The notes under the pieces: generated by a model
Databases searched by the model: none
Told to the model about the DNA's origin: nothing
The model's input: only the letters and a program-made list of their open reading frames with translations
Part shown: positions 36,051 to 45,820 of the stretch, piece after piece
Layout of the letters: the number at the start of each line of letters is the position of its first letter
Numbering within the stretch: the first letter of the stretch is position 1
Program-made: the position numbers and the translations under genes
DNA from: JAWLCA01 sp041687395
Lineage (GTDB): Bacteria; Pseudomonadota; Alphaproteobacteria; Rhodobacterales; Rhodobacteraceae
Direction: 5' to 3'
DNA: 64,000 nt
NCBI GenBank assembly: GCA_041687395.1
Contig: JAWLCA010000004.1
Location: 62,001 to 126,000 of the forward strand

Positions 36051-36399
36051 CGCGGACCTCGGCCCGCTGGGCATCGATCGCGGCGCGCAGATCGGCGGCA
36101 ACGTCATCGACAGACCGCCCGCTGGCGGCGGCGATCTCGGCCACGGTGATGCGCGATCCCGCCTCGGGCGCGCGCTCGACCGCTGCGCCGAGAATCTCTG
36201 GCGGGACGTCCCAGGACCGCGCGACATAGCGCAGCGGCATCCAGCCCTCGATCGCCTGGTTCTGCCGCGCGGGATCGGACCAGTGGATCGTGAACAGCAC
36301 CATCCGGACCGCAAAGAACACCGTCAGTCCGATAGCCAGAAGGAAACCGGTCACAAGCACCGGGTGGCGGCGCCACAAATCCCTTGCCTGCGCGATCAT
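36043..36399 (-). CDS. Small single-pass membrane protein overlapping dedA
   Basis: It has 118 residues from the ATG at 36397-36399 (MIAQARDLWRRHP). One transmembrane helix (VLVTGFLLAIGLTVFFAVRMVLF) is followed by a cytoplasmic or periplasmic domain with a helix-turn-helix-like run (ITVAEIAAASGRSVDDVAADLRAAI). The stop overlaps the dedA start by 8 bp. No family was recognised; the overlap suggests it works with the DedA protein. Confidence 0.7.
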   Translation of the reverse strand: MIAQARDLWRRHPVLVTGFLLAIGLTVFFAVRMVLFTIHWSDPARQNQAIEGWMPLRYVARSWDVPPEILGAAVERAPEAGSRITVAEIAAASGRSVDDVAADLRAAIDAQRAEVRDE

Positions 36400-36493
36400 C
36401 ACGTTTCCCGCCCCAAGACACGCCTGCCTGCGTCAGATCACGATATCAGCATGAAGCGCATCCGTGCGACAGGGGCAGTTTGCCGACGCCGGG

Positions 36494-36555
36494 AAAAAAT
36501 GGGGCCTGAGATCGAACCCGCCGCGCCATGGCGCCCGCCGCAGCGGCGGGTTCGA
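36494..36555 (-). terminator. 13-bp stem with distal T-tract, likely terminator of the cytochrome c gene
   Basis: TCGAACCCGCCGC (36512-36524) and GCGGCGGGTTCGA (36543-36555) form a perfect 13-bp stem around an 18-nt GC-rich loop. It begins 12 nt after the cytochrome stop codon. On the transcribed strand a run of six Ts lies about 11 nt beyond the stem, so it is likely a terminator, though the spacing is longer than standard. Confidence 0.5.
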
Positions 36556-36567
36556 ATCCCTATCCGA

Positions 36568-36993
36568 TCACTCCTGCTGCAGGGTCGAGATATACTCGAT
36601 CAGCGCCAGGATCCGGCCACGCACGAACATCTCCTGGTCGGCGGGACTGTAGTATTCGCCAAGCATACGCGGTGCCTGGGCATTGTAACGCATGCCCCAG
36701 GCCGGCATTTCGCTGCTGCCGTGCACGCCGCCGGTGTCGGAGCCGTCGATGATTCCGTAAAGCGCTGCGAACGGGAAGACGCCGTTGTTTTCCTGCTGCA
36801 GAGTGGTCAGGTCCGGCATCGACCCGGTCAGGAAGCCGGCCATGACCCCGTCGCCGCGGCCGTCGGCGCCGTGGCACTGGGCGCAGCTGTTCACATATTC
36901 GCGCTGCCCCAATTCAAAGCTTTGCGCCCCCGCAGTGATCGGCAGCGCCGTCAGAGCCGCCACCGCAATCGCCGTAATTCCACGTGAAGTCAT
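36568..36993 (-). CDS. Small c-type cytochrome, exported
   Basis: It has 141 residues from the ATG at 36991-36993, with GGGAGGG upstream; a much longer in-frame extension crosses the spacer and is excluded. A signal peptide (about 1-23, ending ITAGA) precedes the heme-binding CAQCH (Cys37, Cys40, His41), and EMPAWGMRY offers a methionine axial ligand. It is a class I periplasmic electron carrier of unassigned partner. It lies downstream of tuf2 behind a terminator. Confidence 0.88.
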   Translation of the reverse strand: MTSRGITAIAVAALTALPITAGAQSFELGQREYVNSCAQCHGADGRGDGVMAGFLTGSMPDLTTLQQENNGVFPFAALYGIIDGSDTGGVHGSSEMPAWGMRYNAQAPRMLGEYYSPADQEMFVRGRILALIEYISTLQQE

Positions 36994-37139
36994 GGTCAAA
37001 TCCCTCCCGATCGCTCCGGCACAAAACACCGGATGCGAATACCATGCAGCGCAGATCATCCTTAAGCAAGACAAAGCTGGAGGGCGGACCCATCGCCCGA
37101 AGCGGTTTTCCCAGGGATGAACGATGGTTGTCGCAATGC

Positions 37140-37170
37140 AAAAAGGGCGCGAAGGAAAACCTCCGCGCCC
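37140..37170 (-). terminator. Intrinsic terminator downstream of tuf2
   Basis: GGGCGCG (37145-37151) pairs with CGCGCCC (37164-37170), with AGG/CCT pairing continuing inside around an AAAA loop. On the minus strand the stem is followed by TTTTTGC. It lies about 100 nt beyond the tuf2 stop and isolates tuf2 from the cytochrome gene. Confidence 0.8.
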
Positions 37171-37188
37171 GTTTATCCGGAATGGTCC

Positions 37189-37242
37189 GGCCGGGAGGAT
37201 GTCCACCGGCCTGCCTCCGATTACTCGATATTTTTCGACACG
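37189..37242 (-). repeat. Duplicated tuf1 3' end/flank next to tuf2
   Basis: This 54-nt segment matches 15151-15204 with two adjacent mismatches. It includes a degenerate tuf C-terminus (VSKNIE-stop in frame) and the tuf1-rpsJ spacer. It lies 27 nt beyond the true tuf2 stop, so the site carries both a working tuf 3' end and a leftover second one. Confidence 0.9.
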
Positions 37243-37268
37243 CTATTCCTCTGCGCGTCTTGCGATCA

Positions 37269-38444
<1,176 letters not shown>

Positions 38445-38475
38445 CTCGCGGGCGTCCCATCGTTTCGGGGGCCGC

Positions 38476-38503
38476 CATACACCGATGGCCCGGCCCGGTT
38501 CAA
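38476..38503 (-). promoter_or_regulatory. Possible promoter of tuf2
   Basis: On the minus strand TTGAAC (38503-38498) is followed after 16 bp by TGTATG (38481-38476), giving a leader of about 25 nt. The match is moderate, but the location fits the single-gene tuf2 unit. Confidence 0.35.
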
Positions 38504-38552
38504 CACCGCGCGCCGTCTACTGGCGCAAGGGGGAAAAATCAAGCGGATCCGA

Positions 38553-39137
38553 TCAGCGCTGCTCCTCGATCGCAGGCGCCCTGCGCCGGGCCGGCAGGCC
38601 AAACCATTCGGGATTTTCCTGCAACCAGCGCTGCACGTAATAAGCGGCGTTGCGCGACAGGTTGGCCATCTGCTCTTCCTTGGTCTGGGTCAGGCCGGAA
38701 CCCACCACCGTCGCGCCCGACAGGCTTTCGAAGACGGTGAACTGGCGCGGTTCATCGTGCAGTTTCACGCCCGCCGCGTCGTCCCAGATATTGGCCGAGA
38801 TCACCAGGACCGACTTTGGCGACACCACCACCGGGATGCCCGGTGGGGCCAACGCGTAGGCGTCGATGTTGATGCCGATGTGATACAGCTTGTCGCCCTC
38901 GAACCGGCCGAACCTCTCGTCGATGGCCCGGGTCAGCGCGGCCTTCCATTCCTCTTCCGTCGCGGGGCGCGAGATCGGGACCATCTCCATGTTCTCGGTG
39001 ACCACGATGTTGTGGCCAAGCCGGAAATCGCCCAGATCGGGCGGTGGCTCGCCCAGATCGTTCGGCGCGCCGCAGGCGGCGACCAGCGCGGTGATCATCA
39101 GCGCGGCAAGCCAGCGCAGTGGGGTCGAATGGGTCAT
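38553..39137 (-). CDS. Putative lipoprotein of unknown function
   Basis: It has 194 residues from the ATG at 39135-39137, with GGAGGTGCC directly upstream. A lipoprotein signal ends LVAAC with the lipidated Cys at residue 22. The mature part has no membrane segment; notable stretches are FRLGHNIVVTENMEMVPISR and GINIDAYALAPPGIPVVVSPKSVLV. The family was not recognised. It lies 108 bp upstream of tuf2 and diverges from the SDR gene. Confidence 0.8.
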   Translation of the reverse strand: MTHSTPLRWLAALMITALVAACGAPNDLGEPPPDLGDFRLGHNIVVTENMEMVPISRPATEEEWKAALTRAIDERFGRFEGDKLYHIGINIDAYALAPPGIPVVVSPKSVLVISANIWDDAAGVKLHDEPRQFTVFESLSGATVVGSGLTQTKEEQMANLSRNAAYYVQRWLQENPEWFGLPARRRAPAIEEQR

Positions 39138-39239
39138 GGCACCTCCGGTCCTGACGCCAGATGTAGCGGAGCGCGCCGTCGCAGGCAATTGCCGCGGCCA
39201 CAGGGCGACCTAGCTCGCGCGTTCTGAAGGAGACGCACC

Positions 39240-39902
39240 ATGGAACGGGCCTTGCTGATCGGATCGTCGGGCGGGATCGGCACCGCGCTTGCGGCAGCGC
39301 TGGCGGCGCGCGGCGTCGCGGTCACGGGGCTGTCGCGGCGGGCCGATGGGCTGGACCTGACCGACGAGTCCAGCATCGCGCGGGCGCTGGAGCCGCTGAC
39401 CGGCACCTTTGACCTGATCCTGGTCGCGAGCGGCGCGCTGGAGATCGATGGCGCCGGCCCGGAAAAGTCGCTGCGCGCGCTGGATCCCGCCGCGCTTTCC
39501 GCGCAATTCGCCTTGAACGCGACCGGCCCTGCGCTGGTACTGAAGCACGCGCTGCGCCTGATGCCGCGTGACAGGCGGGCGGTTTTCGCCGCGCTCTCGG
39601 CCCGCGTTGGGTCCATCGGCGACAACCGGCTGGGCGGCTGGTATTCCTATCGCGCGTCCAAGGCGGCACTCAACCAGCTGATCCATACCGCGTCGATCGA
39701 GGTCGCGCGCACCCACCGCCAGGCTGTCTGCGTGAGCCTGCATCCCGGCACCGTCGCCACCGACTTCACCGCGAAATACGCGCCTGCCAACACCGTGCCA
39801 CCAGCGCAGGCCGCGCGCAACCTGCTGGGCGTGATCGACGGGCTGACCCCCGACGACACCGGCGGCTTCTTCGACTGGGCGGGCAAGCGGGTGCCGTGGT
39901 GA
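39240..39902 (+). CDS. Short-chain dehydrogenase/reductase (SDR, C-factor-like)
   Basis: It has 220 residues. The cofactor-binding GSSGGIG (8-14), the catalytic Tyr137/Lys141 pair (YSYRASK) and a serine around 120-125 are present. The C-terminal segment VSLHPGTVATDFTAKYA resembles the CsgA-like short SDRs. The substrate is unknown. It overlaps the downstream photolyase gene (GTGA), so the two are translationally coupled. Confidence 0.88.
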   Translation: MERALLIGSSGGIGTALAAALAARGVAVTGLSRRADGLDLTDESSIARALEPLTGTFDLILVASGALEIDGAGPEKSLRALDPAALSAQFALNATGPALVLKHALRLMPRDRRAVFAALSARVGSIGDNRLGGWYSYRASKAALNQLIHTASIEVARTHRQAVCVSLHPGTVATDFTAKYAPANTVPPAQAARNLLGVIDGLTPDDTGGFFDWAGKRVPW

Positions 39903-41425
39903 GCCGGCTGATCCTTGTGCTGGGCGACCAGCTGACGCCCACGCTCAGCGCACTCGCCGAAGCAGATCGGGATACCGACACCGTGGTGATGGCCGAGGTC
40001 GAGGACGAGGCATCCTACGTCCCGCACCACCCCAAGAAGATCGCCTTCCTGTTCACGGCCATGCGCAAGTTTGCCGGACATCTGCGCGAGACTGGTTGGC
40101 GCGTGGCCTACACGACCCTCGACGATCCCGACAACGCCGGTTCCATCCCCGGCGAACTGCTGCGCCGAGCCGAGGAAACCGGCGCGACCGAGGTCATCGC
40201 CACGCAACCCGGCAAATGGCGGCTGATCGCGGCACTGGACGACCTGCCGCTGACGGTCCGCCGGATTCCCGACGACCGCTTCCTGTGTTCCACGGACGAA
40301 TTCGCCAAATGGGCCGAGGGGCGTAAGACGCTGCGGATGGAATATTTCTACCGCGAGATGCGGCGCAAGACCGGCCTGCTGATGGACGGCGACCAACCCG
40401 CAGGCGGCAAGTGGAACTTTGACCACGACAATCGCAAGCCCGCGTCGGACGACCTGTTCCGCAAGGGGCCGCCCCGCGCGCAGGCTGACCCGGTTCTGGA
40501 CGAGGTGCTGGAGCTGGTCGAGACGCGCTTTCCCGACAACTTCGGCGATCTGCGCCCGTTCTGGTTCGCCACCGACCGCGCCGGGGCGCTGCGGGCGCTG
40601 AACCATTTCATCGAGAACGCCCTGCCCGACTTCGGCACCTATCAGGACGCGATGCTGTCGGGCGACCGGTTCCTCTATCACGCCGTCATCGGGCTATACC
40701 TCAACGCCGGCCTGCTGACCCCGCTGGAGGTCTGCCGGAAGGCCGAAGCGGCATGGACCGCGGGCGATGCGCCGATCAACTCGGTCGAAGGGTTCATCCG
40801 CCAGATACTTGGCTGGCGCGAATACATCCGTGGCATCTACTTCCTGCACGGCCCCGACTACACAAGCCGCAACGCGCTAAACCACCAGCGCCGGCTGCCC
40901 GCGCTCTACTGGGGGGCGGCGACGCGGATGAACTGCCTGCACCACGCCGTGACGCAGACGAAGGAAGACGCCTACGCCCACCACATCCAGCGCCTGATGG
41001 TCACCGGCAATTTCGCCCTGCTGGCCGGCGTGAACCCGGCCGAGGTGCACGAATGGTATCTTTCCGTCTACGCCGACGCCTATGAATGGGTCGAGGCGCC
41101 GAACACGATCGGCATGTCGCAATTCGCCGACGGCGGCGTCGTCGCGTCGAAACCCTATGTCTCGTCCGGGGCCTATATCGACCGGATGTCTGACTACTGC
41201 GGTGGCTGCCATTACAAGGTGAAGGAGAAAACGGGCGAAACCGCCTGCCCGTTCAACCTGCTCTACTGGCATTTCCTGACCCGCCACCGCGAGCGGTTCG
41301 AGGCCAACCCCCGCATGGCCCAGATGTATCGCACCTGGGACCGGATGGACGCCGCCCACCGCGACCGCGTGCTGACGGACGCGACGGCGTTCCTTGACCG
41401 GATGGACCGGGACGCGGTGGTCTGA
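39899..41425 (+). CDS. FeS-type bacterial cryptochrome/(6-4) photolyase
   Basis: It has 508 residues from the GTG at 39899, overlapping the SDR stop; an alternative GTG is one codon upstream. The N-terminal antenna domain starts LILVLGDQLTPTLSAL and the helical FAD domain covers the C-terminal half. Four cysteines at 346, 434, 437 and 450 (NCLHH; YCGGCHY; ACPF) have the spacing of the [4Fe-4S] site in Agrobacterium PhrB and Rhodobacter CryB. It probably repairs (6-4) photoproducts, using FAD, a lumazine-type antenna and the cluster. Confidence 0.93.
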   Translation: MSRLILVLGDQLTPTLSALAEADRDTDTVVMAEVEDEASYVPHHPKKIAFLFTAMRKFAGHLRETGWRVAYTTLDDPDNAGSIPGELLRRAEETGATEVIATQPGKWRLIAALDDLPLTVRRIPDDRFLCSTDEFAKWAEGRKTLRMEYFYREMRRKTGLLMDGDQPAGGKWNFDHDNRKPASDDLFRKGPPRAQADPVLDEVLELVETRFPDNFGDLRPFWFATDRAGALRALNHFIENALPDFGTYQDAMLSGDRFLYHAVIGLYLNAGLLTPLEVCRKAEAAWTAGDAPINSVEGFIRQILGWREYIRGIYFLHGPDYTSRNALNHQRRLPALYWGAATRMNCLHHAVTQTKEDAYAHHIQRLMVTGNFALLAGVNPAEVHEWYLSVYADAYEWVEAPNTIGMSQFADGGVVASKPYVSSGAYIDRMSDYCGGCHYKVKEKTGETACPFNLLYWHFLTRHRERFEANPRMAQMYRTWDRMDAAHRDRVLTDATAFLDRMDRDAVV

Positions 41426-41567
41426 GCGCCGCAAACGGCCCGCGGCCCGGATAATTCGGGTTGTAGTCACCCGCCGCTGCGGTGCTATACCTGAACCAGG
41501 ACGCCCTGCGACAACCTGTCCGCACTCAGCCGGCACCAGGGCGCCATGAATGTCAGGGAGAGAAGAC

Positions 41568-42671
41568 ATGACAGATCGTTTCAGCTTCACCCGGCGCGGC
41601 GCGCTTGCCGCCGCCGCCGCAACCGCAACCCTGGGCCTGACGGCCCCCGCCGCGCTGGCCCAGGTCGATTTCTCGGGCGAGACCATCGAATGGATCATTC
41701 CGTTCTCGACCGGGGGCGGCTCCGACACCTGGGCGCGGTTCAACGCGCCCTTCCTGTCGAAGCACCTGCCGGGCAACCCCACCGTGGTCGTCGTGAACGA
41801 ACCCGGCGGCGGGTCCACCCGCGGCGCCAACCTGTTCACCGCCCGCGCCCAACCCGACGGGCTGACGGTGTTCGGCACCTCCGGCTCCACCCAGTTCCCC
41901 TATCTGCTGGGCGACCCGCGCGTGCAGTACGAATATCAGGACTGGGAAATCGCGATGGTCGCGCCCACCGGCGGCGTGGTCTATGTCTCGCCTTCGACCG
42001 GCGTGTCCTCGCCCGACGAGATCGCCGAGCTTCAGGGCCAGAGCCTCGTCTATGCCAGCCAGGGGGCGACGTCGCTTGATCTGGTGCCGCTGCTGGCGTT
42101 CCGGCTTCTGGGCCTCGACGTGCAGCACGTCTTCGGCTTCGGCGGTCGCGGCGACGGGCGGCTGGCGTTCGAGCGTGGCGAGACGAACATCGACTACCAG
42201 ACCTCTTCGGCCTACCTCAGCAACGTCGTGCCGCTGGTCGAGGCCGGCGAGGCGATCCCGCTGATGAGCTGGGGCGTGCTGGACGAAGACGGCAACCCGC
42301 AGCGTGATCCGACCTTCCCCGATCTGCCGATCCTGGAAGAGGTCTACGAGATGATCCATGGCGAGCCGCCCTCGGGCCCCGACTACGAGGCCTACAAGGC
42401 GTTCAACACCGCCGGTTTCGCCGCGCAGAAGATGTTCGTCCTGCCCGAGGGCACGCCCGAGGAGATCATCGAGACCTATCGTCAGGCGTGGCGCGATGTC
42501 TTCGAGGACGAGGAATACCAGAACACGGTCGAGGCCACGCTGGGCACCTATGCCCAGGTGACCGACCGCGCGGCCGAGGCGCTGTTCCGCGCCGGCACGA
42601 CCATTGCGCCCGAAGTGCGCGAGCGGACCGTGAAGATGCTGGAAGAAGACTACAACGCGAGGCTCGGCGAA
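41568..42671 (+). CDS. Tripartite tricarboxylate transporter substrate-binding protein (TctC/Bug family)
   Basis: It has 368 residues (stop codon at 42672-42674) from the ATG at 41568, with GGGAGAG upstream. A twin-arginine-like signal (SFTRRGALAAAAATATLG, cleavage near ALAQ) precedes the Bug fold: IEWIIPFSTGGGSDTWARF and VVNEPGGGSTRGA. It captures a carboxylate in the periplasm for the TctA/TctB permease encoded next. A 12-bp stem-loop in the 89-bp spacer may stabilise this 5' message. Confidence 0.92.
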
Positions 42672-42693
42672 TAAGCCGCCAGCACCTGAAGCC

Positions 42694-42723
42694 AGCCGCC
42701 CCGGCCCCCGCGCCGGGGCGGCT
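42694..42723 (+). other. Stem-loop between binding-protein and permease genes
   Basis: AGCCGCCCCGGC (42694-42705) and GCCGGGGCGGCT (42712-42723) form a perfect 12-bp stem with a 6-nt loop. No T-run follows. Such hairpins often protect the upstream binding-protein mRNA so that it exceeds permease expression. Confidence 0.6.
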
Positions 42724-42763
42724 GCGCCGACCCTGATCGCCGCATCGCCAGCCGGGGGCCACG

Positions 42764-44761
42764 ATGACCGACGTATTTCTTTCCGCGCTCACCGACATCC
42801 TGACGCTGCAGCACATCAGCTATATGATGATCGGTGTCCTCGTGGGCCTGATGATCGGGGTCTTCCCCGGCCTTGGCGGCATCGCCGGTCTGTCGCTGAT
42901 GATGCCCTTCCTCTACGGGTTGGAAACCACATCGGCGCTGGCCATGCTGATCGGGCTGGTTGCGGTCATCCCCACCTCCGACACCTTCGCCAGCGTGCTG
43001 ATGGGGATACCGGGGTCGTCGGCCAGTCAGGCGACCGTCCTCGACGGCTTCCCCATGGCCAAGAACGGCGAGGCCGCGCGCGCCTTGTCGGCGGCCTTCT
43101 TCGCCTCGCTTCTGGGCGGTCTGATCGGCGCCCTGGTGCTGACCGGCTTCGTGCTGATCGCCCGGCCGATCATCCTGTCCTTCGGCTCGGCCGAACTGTT
43201 CATGCTCTCCCTCTTCGGGCTCTCGATGGTGGGCGTTCTGGCGGGCAAGAGCCTGGTGAAGGGCCTGGCGGCCTGCGGCATCGGGATCGTCGTCGGCTCC
43301 ATCGGCGGGGCGCCCGCGACGGGCGAATTCCGCATGGTCTACGGCGTCGATTATCTCTACGACGGCATCCCGCTTGTCATCGTGGGCCTCGGCCTTTTTG
43401 CCGTGCCGGAGATCGTGGACCTTCTGCGCCGCGACCGCGCCATTGCCTCGGGCGGAAGTCTGGGCAAGGGCTGGTTCCGCGGCCTGGGCGACGTGATCCG
43501 CAACTGGTGGCTGGCGCTGCGCTGCGCGGGGATCGGCGCGATGATCGGCGCGATCCCGGGCCTTGGCGGCACGGTGGTGGACTGGATCGCCTATGGCCAT
43601 GCGGTGCAGTCGGTCAAGAAGAACCCTCGTTTCGGCCAGGGCGATGTGCGCGGCGTGATCGCGCCCGAATCCGCCAACAACGCGAAAGAGGGTGGCGGCC
43701 TCTTGCCCACGCTGCTGTTCGGCATCCCCGGTTCCGGCTCGATGGCGGTGTTCCTGGGCGGCATGGTGCTTCTGGGCATCCAGCCTGGGCCGTCGATGGT
43801 GGGCGCCAACCTGGACATCACCTACACCATCGTCTGGTCGCTGGCGCTCGCGAACGTTCTTGGGGCGGGGCTGTGCATCCTGCTGGCGGTGCCGATCTCG
43901 CGCCTCACGCTGATCCCGTTCAAGCTGCTCGCGCCCTTCATGATCATGGTGATCTGCTTCGCCGCCTTTCAAGCCACCCGCACCGTGGCCGATCTGGCGG
44001 CGCTTCTGGCGATCGGCATCCTGGGGGTCTACATGCGCCGCTTCGGCTGGCCGCGCCCGGCGCTGCTGATCGGCTTCGTGCTGGCGACCCAGGCAGAGAC
44101 CTATCTCTATCAGGCGGTGCAGTTCTACGGCTGGGATTTCCTGACCCGCACCGGCGTGATGATCATCGCCGCGATCACCGTCGTCTCGGTCTGGCTGGGC
44201 GTGCGCGCCCGCGTCTCCGAAACCTCGCCCGAGGATGCGGCGATGGGAGAGGGCGACCGCGAGGGGGGCTTTGCCGCCGCCTTCCGCGCCCGGCGGCCGC
44301 AGATCCTGTTCACCCTGCTGATCCTCGCGGGCTTCGCCGTCGCGATCTGGGATGCGACGGGGCATTCCTTCCTCGGCCGGGTGTTCCCGCTCTACATGTT
44401 CTCGGCCGGGGCGCTGTTCACGCTGGCGACTCTGGGCTTCCTGATGTTCGCGCCCGTCGGCACGAACGCCGCCTTCGACAACGAGCCGCGCCAACTGGCC
44501 GAGGGGGCGCGCAACCTGTGGGAGGGTCTGATCTGGATCGCGGTGCTGATCGGGCTGACTGCGCTGTTCGGCTTCATCATCGCGCTGGTCGCCTTCTTCG
44601 TCGCCTTCATGCGGGTCCGCGCGGGCGCCACCTGGGCGAAGACGGCGATCCTGACGGCGGGCGCCACCGGCTTCATCCTGACCCTCGCCAATGCGCTGAA
44701 CCTGCGCTTCCCCGGCGGCTGGCTGCAAGAGGTCACGCGCCTGCCCTGGCCCTTCAACTAA
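42764..44761 (+). CDS. Fused TctA-TctB permease of a tripartite tricarboxylate transporter
   Basis: It has 665 residues, about 160 more than ordinary TctA. Residues ~1-500 are TctA with its characteristic GVFPGLGGIAGLSLMMPF and IPGLGGTVVDWIAYGHA repeats. After a charged linker (~485-510) the C-terminal ~150 residues add four hydrophobic segments resembling TctB (FTLLILAGFAVAIWDATG; WEGLIWIAVLIGLTALFGF). No separate tctB gene exists nearby. It imports the ligand of the upstream binding protein using a cation gradient. Confidence 0.9.
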   Translation: MTDVFLSALTDILTLQHISYMMIGVLVGLMIGVFPGLGGIAGLSLMMPFLYGLETTSALAMLIGLVAVIPTSDTFASVLMGIPGSSASQATVLDGFPMAKNGEAARALSAAFFASLLGGLIGALVLTGFVLIARPIILSFGSAELFMLSLFGLSMVGVLAGKSLVKGLAACGIGIVVGSIGGAPATGEFRMVYGVDYLYDGIPLVIVGLGLFAVPEIVDLLRRDRAIASGGSLGKGWFRGLGDVIRNWWLALRCAGIGAMIGAIPGLGGTVVDWIAYGHAVQSVKKNPRFGQGDVRGVIAPESANNAKEGGGLLPTLLFGIPGSGSMAVFLGGMVLLGIQPGPSMVGANLDITYTIVWSLALANVLGAGLCILLAVPISRLTLIPFKLLAPFMIMVICFAAFQATRTVADLAALLAIGILGVYMRRFGWPRPALLIGFVLATQAETYLYQAVQFYGWDFLTRTGVMIIAAITVVSVWLGVRARVSETSPEDAAMGEGDREGGFAAAFRARRPQILFTLLILAGFAVAIWDATGHSFLGRVFPLYMFSAGALFTLATLGFLMFAPVGTNAAFDNEPRQLAEGARNLWEGLIWIAVLIGLTALFGFIIALVAFFVAFMRVRAGATWAKTAILTAGATGFILTLANALNLRFPGGWLQEVTRLPWPFN

Positions 44762-44770
44762 GGGAAAGCC

Positions 44771-45820
44771 ATGCACCTGCTCTGCCTGCCTGGTGACGGC
44801 ATCGGGCCCGAGATCACGGCGGCGACCGAAGGCGTGCTGGCCGCCGTCGCCGACCGCTTCGGCCTCGCCCTGCGCATCGACCGGGCCGAGATCGGCTTTC
44901 CCGCGCTGAAGGCCAGCGGCACCACCATCCCGCAGGCGGTGATCGACGCCGCGAAAGCCGCCGACGGCGTGATCCTCGGCCCCGTGTCGCACAACGCCTA
45001 TCCCCCGGTGGCCGAGGGTGGGCTGAACCCCTCGGGCACGCTCCGCCGGGAACTCGAACTCTACGCCAACATCCGCCCCGCCCGGTCGCGCCCCGGCGTC
45101 CCCCGCCCCATCGTGCCCGAGGTGGACCTCGTGGTGATGCGCGAAAACCTCGAAGGCTTCTACGCCGACCGCAACATGCACGCCGGGCCGGGAGAGGTGA
45201 TGCCAGAGCCGGGCATCGCCCTTGCCTTCCGCAAGATCACCGCGAAAAACTCCCGCCGCATCGCCGAAGCCGGCTTTGCCCTGGCCGCCCAACGCCCGGC
45301 CCTGCGGGTGGCCGCGGTGCACAAGGCCAACGTCCTGCGCCTGTCCGACGGGCTGTTCCTCGACCAATGCCGCGCGGTCGCCGCAGACCATCCGCAGATC
45401 GAATACGAGGAAGTGCTCGTCGATGCCGCAGCCGCCCTGCTGGTGCGCGACCCCACGCGGTTCGACGTGATCGTCACCACCAACATGTACGGCGACATCC
45501 TCTCCGACCTCGCGTCCGAGCTGTCCGGCGGCCTCGGTCTCGCCGCCTCGCTCAACCTCGGCCCCGGCCGTGCGGTGGCGCAGGCGCAGCATGGCTCGGC
45601 CCCCGACATCGCCGGTCAGGATCGCGCCAACCCCACCTCGCTCATCGCCTCCGCCGCGATGCTGCTGCGCCACCTGGGCCACGCCGACGCGGCGGGCGCG
45701 ATTGAGGGGGCGCTTGACGCGGCCCTGTCTGCGCCCTCCACCCGCACACCCGACCTTGGCGGCGCGCTCGGCACAAGCGCGTTCGCGGCCCACCTTGCAG
45801 ACCGGATCAGACAGTCATGA
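44771..45820 (+). CDS. Isocitrate/isopropylmalate dehydrogenase-family enzyme
   Basis: This 349-residue NAD(P)-dependent beta-decarboxylating dehydrogenase has PGDGIGPEIT (8-17), ENLEGFYADR, KANVLRLSDGLF and the metal-binding TTNMYGDILSDLASEL. The length matches IPMDH/tartrate/homoisocitrate types rather than long IDH. Its position between a tricarboxylate permease and a PrpF-type isomerase suggests it oxidises a 2-hydroxy di- or tricarboxylate from the imported acid. It overlaps the next gene by 4 bp. Confidence 0.85.
   Translation: MHLLCLPGDGIGPEITAATEGVLAAVADRFGLALRIDRAEIGFPALKASGTTIPQAVIDAAKAADGVILGPVSHNAYPPVAEGGLNPSGTLRRELELYANIRPARSRPGVPRPIVPEVDLVVMRENLEGFYADRNMHAGPGEVMPEPGIALAFRKITAKNSRRIAEAGFALAAQRPALRVAAVHKANVLRLSDGLFLDQCRAVAADHPQIEYEEVLVDAAAALLVRDPTRFDVIVTTNMYGDILSDLASELSGGLGLAASLNLGPGRAVAQAQHGSAPDIAGQDRANPTSLIASAAMLLRHLGHADAAGAIEGALDAALSAPSTRTPDLGGALGTSAFAAHLADRIRQS

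Noticed and set aside
36477..36567. Possible tRNA on the plus strand (T-arm-like GGTTCGAATCCC)
   Set aside because: No acceptor, D or anticodon arms can be folded around it; the match is explained by one arm of a 13-bp stem-loop.
42650..45793. 1047-codon minus-strand frame opposite the TctA-TctB and dehydrogenase genes
   Set aside because: Antisense artefact of codon bias; the product is Gln/Arg/His-rich with no domain, and the plus-strand genes carry clear family motifs.
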